NCBI RefSeq assembly: GCF_021130785.1
Contig: NW_025777579.1
Span: 1-64,000, forward strand
Length of the DNA stretch: 64,000 bases
Source of the DNA: Homalodisca vitripennis
Taxonomy: Eukaryota; Arthropoda; Insecta; Hemiptera; Cicadellidae
Reading direction: 5' to 3'
The notes under the pieces were generated by a model. That model was not told the DNA's origin, ran no database searches, and saw only the letters and a program-made list of their open reading frames with translations. Made by a program: the position numbers and the translations under genes. Shown piece by piece: positions 1 through 10,640 of this stretch; positions within the stretch are counted from its first letter, which is position 1, and every line of letters starts with the position of its first letter.

Positions 1-1482
1 ACTCACATAAGAAACGAAACTCTTGTTACTGGGGAAATTGTTACTTTCCTATTTTACATCTGTGGGATTAGCTGTAGATTGTCAAACACTTTTGTGTCTG
101 CTGTTCCTGTATTCTATTTATTGTAAAGCTAACCAGCTATCCTTTAATGTATTCTATTCCGGTGTTGATTATTGAGGCTGATTTTTCGTTCAATTTTCTG
201 CCCGACGCCATTACTAAAAAAGTTTTGAAATATTTGTAAACCATTAAATTCTTAGTTTTCTGAAAAACACGCTTACAACTCACCCTCTGAAGTTTATAAC
301 ACTGTTACGAATAGCCCTGTATATCAAACCCAGGTCTCGGCAACTAAAAACTCACGCGTTTACAACAAGTATAGTATATTATATTATTTTCTTAGTATAT
401 ATAGTATACTAAGTATAGTATACGTAGTTTCCTATATTTACATAGTATCTTGACCGCAATATTTTATCATATTAAAGATCATCATCATAAAATATCAGTA
501 ATATTTTATGAATAATAAATTGCAATTTTATAATTTTTGATTGAAGAAATAAAACTTTCCCACACGATGATGTTACAAAATATATAAAGGTGCCTCATAC
601 ACATTCCTAATGAAAGCAGTAGAAGTTTAGTAAGCTGAAGTAAAGTTCTCCCCGGAGATTGTATTTGTCAAACTCTCTCCATATTGAAATAGTTTCTATA
701 AACATTTATATCATTTCAGGCCTTACAGGTGTTATACCCCATTTAGTAAGTTTTACTAAAGTAAATCCACTATATTGTAATGGTTGTGCCTTTTAGGTAT
801 AATTTTCTTTAATCTATCTAACATTATTTTGTTAAGCAGCAAAAGTTATACAATTGCAGTTAAATCTAAATAGGACACCGTTATAGGACGCGGAAATAAA
901 GTTTCATGTTTCATACGCAAATTATAGATTTCCTGCAAACCTCTGTAATGTATGAAAAACTTGAACGTAATATGGCTTGGTTCTAAAATATGTGCTATTC
1001 TAATAATCTAGGGCAATGATAGAAATATGTTATAACTTTCCTCATTCTTACTAAAATTAGGTTCCTTTTTAGCTAATTCTAAAAAACTCAACAGTTTTCA
1101 AACTATATTTGGATAGAATTTGTGTATAATGGGGAAGCCTATAATAATTTTTAAGCTTTAGTTTCATTATTGTGTTATTGTATTTTGTTACCACTTTTAT
1201 TGACGTATTTTTTCTATTTCTATATTTCACTTGGCTTAAAATGTTTGAAACACCATTGTTTTCACTATTTCCATAATTTTTTATATTTTTTGTATGTTGT
1301 TATGTATGTTATTGTTGTTAGCTGTTAAAGCATTTACTAAGCATACACGCAATTACAATTTATTACGCAAGTTATTCTGAAAAATTCCTTAAGATATTAA
1401 TGTATATTTATTTTATCTATGTTTATTTATTTAAGAAAAATTATTATCATAATTGTTCGTAGATTTGTCTACAGGACATCTC
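1..1482. other. AT-rich non-coding DNA
   Basis: No long open frame, RNA gene or clear repeat was recognised. A short run of TATA/AGTATA-like sequence near 365-430 is simple-sequence-like. The stretch looks like intergenic or intronic DNA. Confidence 0.6.
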
Positions 1483-1759
1483 AAAAATATACCTTGCACT
1501 GGAGAGGTATCATAAAACAAAATCAGGTATAAAACACATATGAGCTGTATTTTTAAAATGTTGCATGCAACCTCGGTAAAGCCCGGTAAATTGACTCTCC
1601 TGGTTTATCTCCTACACTTTTTAAAAGTAAATTACGCCAGAATGGTTACTAAGAAGAAATATTAAACTATTTTAAATCACTTCTTTATAAACACTAACAT
1701 AAAAAATATACCTTGCACTGGAGAGTTATCATAAAACAAAATCAGGTATAAAAACACAT
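1483..1759. repeat. 57-bp direct repeat pair
   Basis: Copies at 1483-1539 and 1702-1759 are nearly identical, differing by one substitution and by A-run lengths. Both contain the core TACCTTGCACTGGAGAG followed by CATAAAACAAAATCAGGT. About 160 bp of unrelated AT-rich DNA separates them. They may be two ends of a small mobile element or a local duplication; no coding capacity lies between them. Confidence 0.75.
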
Positions 1760-4318
1760 TAATTTACCCAGTTAATACCATTTTTACTACACACTATTGC
1801 TTATGTTGTTGGACATAAATCTTAACAATACTCAATATATACTTATTTATATTAACATACTGAAAATATTGTATCTCTATAATTAAACAGTTTTTTATTT
1901 ACATATAACAATTTTTTAGAGGGTTTTTATATGAGCAATCCCATTTTACATTTTGTCAAAAGTAAAGGTTGGAGTCGACTTTAAGCTAATTTTATTTTGG
2001 ACGATAGAAGCTACAGTTTTCCACCTTTGTTCAGTGTACCGTGTACGGTAGTTTGTGACGTCAATGTAAAAGTAGCTGATCACGTAGTTCGACCTTTGTC
2101 ACTCCACCACTATACGTCAAAGTGACAAAGTGCTCATCCATAAATGCATTTCCTCTCTGTGGAATTTGAAAAAAGAGTTACGGGAAATCTCATTTTTACA
2201 AAACAATTACTACTCTTGAATGCTTATTTAATACCCACGAGAGGTTTAATTGTAGCATCTGTTGATATTGTTTATAAATATTTCATATTCAAATAACTGA
2301 ATGAATATTCTCATCTTCTGAAGGTTATTAAACCTTTACAATCAATTCAATGTAAGATTGTTGTAGGTTTCATACTAAATACTTAAAACTCTATTAATCA
2401 TATTTTTAATGTACAACCTTCACCAGACTTATAAAAATTCATTTTTTGGACTTTTTGGAGGGGTTAAAAAAGATTCATTCCTCCTTTCCAAGAAGCTTAG
2501 AAGGGGATAACTTTAAAATTACAAATTACAACCCTTATCTTGTGACGTCTCATTTTAAATTTATTATGATATCTCAATCCGTTAGCAATATATATCAGGA
2601 ATTAATTTACACCCTTATATGTAAGGGGTTGTTTGCACTAAATTTTTTGCTAGGATTACCTTCAAAATGACCTGTTACAGGTTAGGTGTTGCAATTTTAA
2701 AACATTTAGAAATCATAACTCTATCCCCGTTTAAAAATGGGGGCGATATTTTTATCCTTCCAAAAGTTCATAAACACTATATTAATAGGTATAGTGAAGA
2801 TTTTACATGGGTTACGTAAAACCGTTTGGAATATGTATCGGAGTATCAGGACTTACTTTACACCCTGTATATATATATATTTAAAGGGCTGAATTTACTT
2901 TTGATATAGCATTAATTTAACATGTCTATTGAACCTTTCTTAAATGTTTAATAAACCCTTTAACACAGTTTCCATTGTGTGATATTTCAAAACGGGATTA
3001 TATATAAGACTCGAGTGATTACTGAAAGGTTGTAATATTACCAGAGTGCATTTCTGTATTCACGAAATATATTGTGATATATTGCCGTCACAGCTTTTAA
3101 ATACGAAGAGAACTTGGACGGGTTAATGTACTTGTTAGATATTAATCCTGAGTAAAACTGTGCTTTAGGGAACATCGTTATTGTATGGTGAGTATGGGCT
3201 GTAAAATAGAATGCAAACGGGTTGACACAGAATTAAAGAATATGATCAAGTAAGGGAGTGTGTACTATCTCAACCGGAGCATTAGATATCCGGGTTCGTT
3301 CGAATTTCAGCAGAGTGATTAGTCAGACGTTATCAAATTTAATTTATGCTATGTCGACGCACATGAGTTTAATAAATATTGTATGTTCTAATCTTGTATG
3401 CTGTTGTTGTTATTGTTCAAGAATTGTGTCAGAAGCGCCCAAAATTGAAAAATCTAATTAATAATAACAAATATTTAAGAACTCTAACTCTGTCTTGTAT
3501 GAATTACTTTTTTTGTAATTTTTATAAAAGTGATACACTAGCATACTAATAGGTTAGCTCTTTACGTACATCATCCTTAATGTATTGACTCAGTTATTTT
3601 ACGTAGCTACTATTTATAACAGAAGCTAATGTGTTTATTAATAGTTGAAGGTTGTTATACCTAATTAGTTGAAATGTTACCAAGCTTACAAAATATTGAT
3701 GTAATATGTTTTCTTTTTTGCACTACATAAATGACGGCTGTCTGTGACATTTTAAGAACAGATTGCTTCAACGTGTGGTGGAATAAGGCGGGAAAGGAGG
3801 AAGATTAAAAAAACTCGAGGACAAATCCTTCAGGTGACACATTTACAGAAAACTAATTGTTCTCAGCAACGAAAACTGTTCAGTCTGCCAGATCCTTAAC
3901 AGCTACAGTACTTTAAAAGTTGCCACAAATTTTCTAAGTAACACAAATAAAAAGAGCCGGTTTTATTTGTAACTAAAAATGACAATGATTGTGACATTTA
4001 TGAACTATTTGAAGATTTGCTTTTAAGACACGCGTCTAGAGTTTCCAGCTGTCCTTTATAACTAATATAGGTAAACTGTCAGATCTAAAAACTCGTCACA
4101 AATTTTCAGGGCCACACTTCCATTATATTATCAAGCTAAATAATCAATAAAGATTTGGTTTAGATTTGTAGGGTTGTAAAAAATGTCCAGCACGGGCGTG
4201 ATATTTCCTGAACGATTGCCGCTGATGCAATAATAAAATCTCTTTGTAGTAAACTACTAATTTTTCTTGTCATATTATATTACACGCAATATAATGATTT
4301 TGAAAGAAATACGATTTA
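1760..4318. other. AT-rich non-coding DNA
   Basis: Short open frames occur (for example 2446-2670 and 3258-3461 on +), but they have no recognisable domain, no splice context and ordinary base composition. Nothing supportable was found. Confidence 0.55.
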
Positions 4319-4328
4319 TAATATATAT

Positions 4329-4362
<34 letters not shown>

Positions 4363-4367
4363 ATATA

Positions 4368-4411
<44 letters not shown>
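4319..4411. repeat. TA microsatellite
   Basis: Imperfect (TA)n tract of about 90 bp, interrupted by single-base slips. Confidence 0.95.
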
Positions 4412-5837
4412 CTCGTATTAGGATGCGATGATTGGGTAAAACGTTATCACAAAACATATCATGTGCGGAAATTCTGACTGGAAAAACTTTCATTTATAGC
4501 AAAGCATATGATGAGCAAATGGAGGTAGATTACGTTTGACTTTGGTTTTATTGAAACCCGTTCCAGTGAAACGCCTCAATACCATCGTTCCCAAATGATT
4601 CCTTTTGATGTATCTGGAAATTTAAACCGTCAAATGTTTCACTGACGGATCACAGAAGTGAAAACGTCACGGTTATTTACAAGTGAAACATGAATGTTCC
4701 CTTATGTTGTCTTGTAATATTTTCCGACCAGTTCAGATTTTTTTATTTTTATGTTACGATTTAACGAGATGCAACAAACAGTTTTTTGTAGTAAAAATTT
4801 CTATTAAATGTACTCTGAAAGTGTACTCTTTTGAACCAAATTTGTGGGTTTTGGAGAAGTTATTCTGTCCAGAACTGAGAGTATTTGTTAAATACGTGCA
4901 TTTTGATGCTTTATGTAAGTATTATGCTGTAAACTAAATGTAAAGGTAAATATTTGCCCCATTTGAAGTTTATAATTCTATATATTTAGATACCCGAGAT
5001 ATGATCTTGAAAGATACTTTCTTAATCATTTAATTTTTGCTTTTCATAATGAAATTATGTATTTGCACAATACATTAAAACTCAAATATAATTACTTCGC
5101 AATACTGTAAAAATTGTAGTGACTGATCAACTAGTTGCACATGATGTAATAAAACGTTATATTTCTAAAAAAGATTTACCATGATATGGAAAAGAATAAA
5201 GTTCAGGGATTATATAAGAAATCGGATCAATAATATTAACGGACCACTAACCAACCGAGTAATCAAATGTACTTGTTTCATCTCCTTTATGTTTAATAAA
5301 AGATCCTTGATATTTATTTGAAGAACTCACTAACTGTAGCTTACTATTACGTTTTATGTCGTGCTTGATGGTAATGCTTTGCCATCTACTAATGGAGTTA
5401 AAATGTATCATCTACACGTGGTATTAGCAGTGGTCGAATAAAGAATAAAGATCGTTTATATAAAACTACACAATAAAAGACTAAATATTGAAACCTGTAG
5501 CACCCTACAAGTTAACATATTTCTAATCTGAGGTTATAATTAATTGTTACACAGTCCAGTCTTTCTGGAAGAACTTTTTACTTTCTTAACTGAACTAAAA
5601 TATTTTATGCTGTATAGAAACAAAAAGTTTAACAAATTGAAAAATCTCATGAGTTGTGAAAATATTTATGACCTACGGAAAGACATACATAATCAAGTAC
5701 TTCAATAGTACATTATCCTTATTGCGGTCAGTACAAAAATCAGATTAAAACCAATACATTGTAGAAAAAAGCCAAAAATGTACTACAAATTAACTGTCAA
5801 TCTGAAATTTAAAGATGAACAGGCAATAATAAATAAC
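4412..5837. other. AT-rich non-coding DNA
   Basis: No recognisable gene. The open frame at 4683-4937 (+) has no family features. Confidence 0.55.
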
Positions 5838-5866
5838 TATATATAAATAAATATATATAATATATA

Positions 5867-5963
<97 letters not shown>

Positions 5964-5972
5964 TGTGTGTGT
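5838..5972. repeat. Compound TA/TG microsatellite
   Basis: A (TA)n tract from about 5838 to 5905 passes directly into a (TG)n tract to about 5972, with one interruption near 5961. Compound TA-TG tracts like this are common in insect non-coding DNA. Confidence 0.95.
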
Positions 5973-6306
5973 ATTGCTTTTGCTTTTACCTGTGCTATGT
6001 ATTTAGGTATTTTTTTCTAATAATCGAAGTACTCAGAAACAGCTAGACTAGACAGAAGACTATATAGAATGTGCTACCAATCATGCATTCCGTTTGGATG
6101 TAAAATTTCTGCTCACCTTGTAACTAAAGTCAATATAATTTCAGTGTTTAAATAAACTGTTACTATGTACCTTTCTTTATTGGGATATATTATAATTACC
6201 AGCTTATATAGTTTAACTAATAATACAATTCCACGTAATAATATTTAACATAACCTACGAAACAAGGAGTATTTTCGTATTCATTGTCCTCAAAAGCGAA
6301 TATATA

Positions 6307-6337
<31 letters not shown>

Positions 6338-7496
6338 ATATTTTGACTTAATCCACTAAGTCATTGAAGTTCTTTTTACGATGCAATTCGAATTTTTGCG
6401 TTCAATGAAAGATAACAATAAGAAGTGAAGTAAGGTTTTGCAACTCCTTCTGGGAATTCATATACTTCAGCACTCTCTGTGATCATCTGAAAGTATAAAT
6501 ATTTTATGCTGTAAACCGCGAGCTTTTACTCGTAAAATCAGCAGAAATACAGGTGTCTGAGGGAAAACAATAATGCAAGGGTACAATGTTAGGTTGTGTA
6601 TCTCCAAAGTTATGATTTTATTCTTGCTCTGCGAATTGTCCTTTTTATCATCAGTGTTACATATATGTACTTCAAAAGTTAGGAACCAGTGCACTTTTGA
6701 TACATATATAAAGAGTAATTCTTTAAAATTAGATTAAAATGTTTATTTTAAATTACATTTATGGATGTAGAGACTACAATTGAGTTTTTAATTACAGTTT
6801 CAGAGAGAAAATATTATTAGCAATATATATCTTGGGCCTGCTTTATTGAAGGATTCTTTAAATATATTAACAAAAATTTGCTGAATAAATCTATATCTCT
6901 ACATTCAAACTAAAGTTTATAATAAATGTAATTTTCTGGTCTATGCAACAATTGAATTTGTTTTTAAATAAATTATTGGCATATTTCATCAGTTACTTGT
7001 TTTTCTTACGTAATCCTAAAAGACCACTTATAGCACGACACAGTTAGTTTAAAAGGTCATTTAATAATCAATCAGTTTAATCAAACTGACTACCACAGCC
7101 TTTATCAGGAAATCAATATGCATCGAATTAAATTAAAAACTGCCTGCACTTGACAATGGATACAAGACAATTGGACTGGAAGTAGGATAGTTCTAGTACT
7201 TTACTCCATTCTGAAAATCTATTAGGAAGTAATTTTTTTCCTCTCCGTAAAGATATGTTATAAATTGAATATTTATTCGTTTTTAAGAAATATGATCCAA
7301 GGCAACACTATTATAACAGGGAAGTATAATAATAATACTAAACGGATCATGACTAATGATTACGGGTTCTCTAAGAAGGCTGGATCACTCCTTACAAAGC
7401 TAAATTATTTCTAGTAGTGAAAACCTTAACCATAATTAATTGGTCTAACGCATCTCTATTCAGAGACAGATATCAAATACTCGTTACAACGATTAG
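5973..7496. other. AT-rich non-coding DNA with small TA tract
   Basis: A further TA run lies at about 6299-6341. Otherwise no gene or repeat was recognised. Confidence 0.55.
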
Positions 7497-7682
7497 TGGC
7501 TTATAGGAGGAGAGAGATGCTGACAACTGGGATGTTTCCGGACAAGATCATGTACTGGAGCAATCACGGGCATGTCCGGTTCCGGGTAAATGAGTATCGA
7601 TTATAATAAGCCAGGCGGTCCGTCTCCGGACGGGTTTAATGAATAAGACCGGAGGACGTATGAGTACAGAGGTAAACATTGA
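7497..7682 (+). other. Small GC/CpG-richer islet, unidentified
   Basis: About 180 bp stands out from the AT-rich surroundings and has several CCGGA motifs. Two + frames are open across much of it: one from about 7497 ends at the TAA near 7606, and another contains a short acidic RDADNWDV stretch. It lies about 800 bp upstream of the first cadherin exon and could be another host exon, but I could not match it to a domain. It may equally be an old repeat fragment. Confidence 0.3.
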
Positions 7683-8465
7683 GTAAGTTCACTTTCATTT
7701 TTTATCAGTGTATTGTTTAATTGCATTAGTGTAACGTTAAGTCGTAGGAATAAAAAAAAATGTAACTTTTACACACAAGTTTTAGGAGCAAAAAATAATA
7801 AAAATGTTTCAAATTATAAAAGTTAAATATTTAACATAACAGTATCTTAATATATTTCAATAATTTCAAAATTTTAAATAAAATGAAAACTTAAGTTTGC
7901 AAGACAAGTATTATAAATGTGTTATTAAAGCGTCTGCGATTATTACTTTTATTGTAATTAATAATGAAGTTTCTTACCGAAAACTTCTCTTGGAAAGTTT
8001 CTAGAATACGAATAAGTTAATGTTTATTTTAATAAGTAGGGAAAGTAGGATAAACTTGATACACATTAAGTATAATTTAAAATAGATATATTTATAAAGT
8101 ACGATATTAATGGTTTTAGGTCATGGTTCACTGTATATTTAACTATCCAGCTTTATACATAAGATATTGTTAGTTAAAAACATTGTGTTTACTAGCAAAA
8201 ATGTAATAAGTTTTAAGTTTCTTTATTGTCATTACTTTAAATACTTCATGTATAATGTATGGAGGTATATACGTTTTTTAATATCCTTACAGATACAGAT
8301 ATGACAAGTATTTACTATAAGTAAAACAGTTTTCTCAAATTGGAAAACTACGAGACTAAAAATCTGTTTTGTAACATAGTTTTTCAAACCTACTTACACC
8401 ATTAAGAAAACAACTTCAATTTTACTTATGGTTTACTCTGGAATTACTTCATCTATATTTTCAAG
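7683..8465. other. AT-rich probable intron
   Basis: Very AT-rich, with no open frame. The last 20 bases are pyrimidine-rich and end in CAAG before the cadherin exon, consistent with an intron 3' end. Confidence 0.5.
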
Positions 8466-8585
8466 GTGTTCTGCAACGTGACCAGTAACAGTGAAAGAGC
8501 TGCCTCACCAAGCCGTCCTACAGTCAGCCTCTCTGAGACTGATGGGAGTCACGGACGAGCAGTTCATCTCAGAGGATAGCAACGT
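8466..8585 (+). CDS. Cadherin exon, membrane-proximal ectodomain, part 1
   Basis: The exon begins after the acceptor-like TATATTTTCAAG. Read as GTG TTC TGC AAC GTG ACC, then skipping one base (8484) and continuing GTA ACA GTG AAA GAG, it gives the beta-strand pattern and KELPHQAV start of the non-repeat region found just outside the membrane in invertebrate type III cadherins, followed by SASLRLMGVTDEQFISED. Without that one-base correction the frame closes. Alternatively an acceptor at 8484-8485 (GACCAG) would start the exon after the problem and need no correction. A donor at 8586 (GTGATC) gives a 92-nt intron and joins in phase to the next exon. Type III cadherins are homophilic adhesion receptors of adherens junctions (DE-cadherin, N-cadherin). 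Identification rests on residue pattern only; orthology is not assigned. Confidence 0.6.
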
Positions 8586-8677
8586 GTGATCCCCTAATCT
8601 GACGTTACTAACAGTGGAGATATTTCTCCTCAAAACACCCTGTCTACGGTACAACCTAAATAAATCGCGTTGTTCAG

Positions 8678-8887
8678 AGCTGCGGAAAGCAAGGCGGGAA
8701 GACTGCAGGAGAAGTTAGCCGAGTACCTGAAGCTAGAAGAACGGCAGGTCGAAATTATCAGCGTGTGCTGGGGGTACGACAGTATCCGACCATGGGAGGA
8801 AGTTAGATTCTCGGCTCTAGAAGTTTGCATGCAGAAGCCTGTTTTTCAAACTAAATTATATAGATCAAAAGGAATGAGGGGGAGCAT
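8678..8887 (+). CDS. Cadherin exon, membrane-proximal ectodomain, part 2
   Basis: After a TTGTTCAG acceptor the frame reads AAESKAGRLQEKLAEYL, a helix-like stretch, then QVEIISV and EEVRFSALE. In type III cadherins the same region has a charged KL-R-RL-KLA helix followed by a V(D/E)(V/I)xSV strand and a DVRFSAHG-like motif, so order and spacing fit. The exon starts in phase 2 (one base, A, completes a GT codon from the previous exon). The frame is open until the TAG at 8889-8891. The donor is uncertain; GTAGGT at 8888 is the best nearby. The following EGF-like cysteine region expected in these proteins was not found in the window. Confidence 0.6.
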
Positions 8888-9087
8888 GTAGGTCACTGTA
8901 AACAACCTTCATGTATATTAATTATCTTTAGGTGCCACACGTGCTCCTCTCGCAGTATCCGATTTGCTGATAAAAAAACCTTCTTTGTTTAAAGGTTATT
9001 TTTGACGGATGGAAGGATTGTGAAGGAAACAGGATTTTTTCCGGACATTTGCCATCGTTCAGTGAAACAAGAAAACAGTAACACTAC

Positions 9088-9120
9088 GTTTCGAGATCTG
9101 CAATCTGATCTCTTCTTCAG
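9088..9120 (-). ncRNA. Hammerhead-ribozyme-like core in the Penelope terminal region
   Basis: On the minus strand, CTGAAGA (9120-9114) is followed by one A, a perfect 6-bp stem GAGATC/GATCTC with an 8-nt loop (9112-9093), and then GAAAC (9092-9088). This is the hammerhead order: CUGANGA, stem II, GAAA. Hammerhead motifs are known in Penelope-like elements. The extra A next to stem II, and the lack of an obvious stem III and cleavage triplet, mean it may be degenerate or inactive. Confidence 0.4.
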
Positions 9121-9444
9121 GTAAAGAAACTAACCTAATACATAATTACAAACTAGGTTAAAATAAACAAATCTTACTAAAAGCGTTGTGGCACGCCTAA
9201 GTCAGGAATCACAACTTACATGTTGTTGTCAAACTTCACTAACACTAAAAGACATGCACTTAATACAAAACTATACAAAACACTAATCATTAAAACTATA
9301 CTACGGAATACAGGTCACAATGCGTCTGTCACTCGTCTACTAACCACCTACGATGACCAGAGGGACTAGCCAATGGCAATCGTGATGGCTGGCTAAAACA
9401 AGATGGCGGAAATACAAGGGAAGGGGAACAGGAATGGGCCCTTT

Positions 9445-10231
9445 CGTTATTATTGGTTCATGCGAGATGAACTTCTTAAAACCATATTGTGACTCCGCAT
9501 TGGTTTATTACAAATATCCGATCCGTTTGATACTTTTGGTTTTCTCTTTAGTTCATTTTTTAGAATTGGCAACCAAAGCGGCCTAATCTCGACTGATGGT
9601 TGACTGATTTGGTTGGTCTGCCAATTTAATGTATGTTGCCTCAATTAATTTCCTTTTGAAGAAATGTGGTTCCCGATGTATTATGTGGGCTTTCATCCCA
9701 ATTCATATGATGGTCTTCGGACCAACAATGGTGTGCAATTTTTGACTTTTTCTGTGAAACCCTTTCTCGTGTTTTCTTTGTGTTCTTTTATCCTTACGTT
9801 TAGTGGTCTTTTTGTCTCGCCTATGTATTCCCTATTACAGCTACATTTTATAACTGTAACCACAGTTTTTGGAATCCTGTGTGCCATTTTTTGGTTTTGT
9901 TTTTACGAGACTTTGTCTAAGAGTGTTGTGTGTTTTTAAACGCGGTTCTAATGTTGTACTTTCTACCTACTCTTCTAATTTTCTCCGATAATCCCGGCAC
10001 ATAAGGGATTGAAATAAACGCAAATTTATCACAATTCTGTTTTTCTGACTCAGGAATGATTCTTCTGGGTTCGTTTGCACTTATTAATTACTAATTGAGG
10101 GTATCCATTGCTTCTGAGATCCGATTCAATTTTTCTTAAATTCTTCTTTTAGTCCATCTTTATCTGAGCACAAGCTCTTTGCTCTATCAAACAACGAGTA
10201 GGCTACTCCTTCTTTGACAGATTTTTGATGG
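9445..10231 (-). pseudogene. Penelope-like ORF remnant: RT tail and GIY-YIG endonuclease
   Basis: Read on the minus strand from about 10231, the frames give the connector after the RT core (VKEGVAYSLFDRAK... SIPYVPGLSEKIRR...), then a GIY-YIG-type domain: CSCNREYIGETKRPLN followed by VRIKEHKENTRKG. The YIG signature and the downstream Arg and His-Lys match the GIY-YIG nuclease fold that nicks target DNA. The C-terminal tail ends in PLWLPILKN near 9550. Several frameshifts and a stop break the protein, the RT domain is missing upstream at the palindrome, and the first half of the GIY segment is poorly preserved. It is a dead 5'-truncated copy. Confidence 0.8.
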
Positions 10232-10267
10232 TTGGATTGATAATTTAAATTTAAATTATCAATCCAA
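10232..10267. repeat. Perfect 36-bp palindrome at the junction of the inverted Penelope units
   Basis: TTGGATTGATAATTTAAA is followed immediately by its exact reverse complement, with no spacer. It lies between the - strand unit to its left and the + strand unit to its right, so it marks the point where the two copies meet. Confidence 0.95.
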
Positions 10268-10640
10268 AGACCAACAGAGAGACAAAAAGACCACTAAACG
10301 TAAGGATAAAAGAACACAAAGAAAACACGAGAAAGGGTTTCACAGAAAAGTCAAAAATTGCACACCATTGTTGGTCCGAAGACCATCATATGAATTGGGA
10401 TGAAGCCCACATAATACATCGGGAACCACATTTCTTCAAAAGGAAATTAATTGAGGCAACATACATTAAATTGGCAGACCAACCAATCAGTCAACCATCA
10501 GTCGAGATTAGGGCCGCTTTGGTTGCCAATTCTAAAAAAATGAACTAAAGAGAAAACCAAAAGTATCAAACGGATCGGATATTTTGTAATAAACCAATGC
10601 GGAGTCACAATATGGTTATTGTTTCACTGAACGATGGAAA
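10268..10640 (+). pseudogene. Second, shorter Penelope-like unit (GIY-YIG C-terminal part)
   Basis: The + strand begins inside the endonuclease (KRPLNVRIKEH-type sequence at about 10278-10320) and continues through the same tail as the left unit to about 10610. It then jumps from CACAATATGGTT directly to GTTTCACTGAACGATGG, skipping the roughly 400-bp 3' region present in the left unit. It is therefore truncated at the 5' end and internally deleted. The hammerhead-like region is absent here. Confidence 0.75.

Larger units (their letters stand above)
8992..10640. mobile_element. Penelope-like retroelement, two inverted head-to-head units
   Basis: A - strand unit (about 8992-10231) and a shorter + strand unit (10268-10640) match each other as inverted copies; for example 9490-9660 mirrors 10440-10610. 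They meet at a perfect palindrome. Both carry parts of a GIY-YIG endonuclease frame and end in the same terminal sequence (GTTTCACTGAACGATGG, then AAAAATAACCTT). Penelope-like elements are retroelements with an RT plus a C-terminal GIY-YIG endonuclease, and their insertions are often tandem or inverted partial copies, which fits. Both units lack the RT core, so neither is autonomous. The element sits in a probable cadherin intron. Confidence 0.8.
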
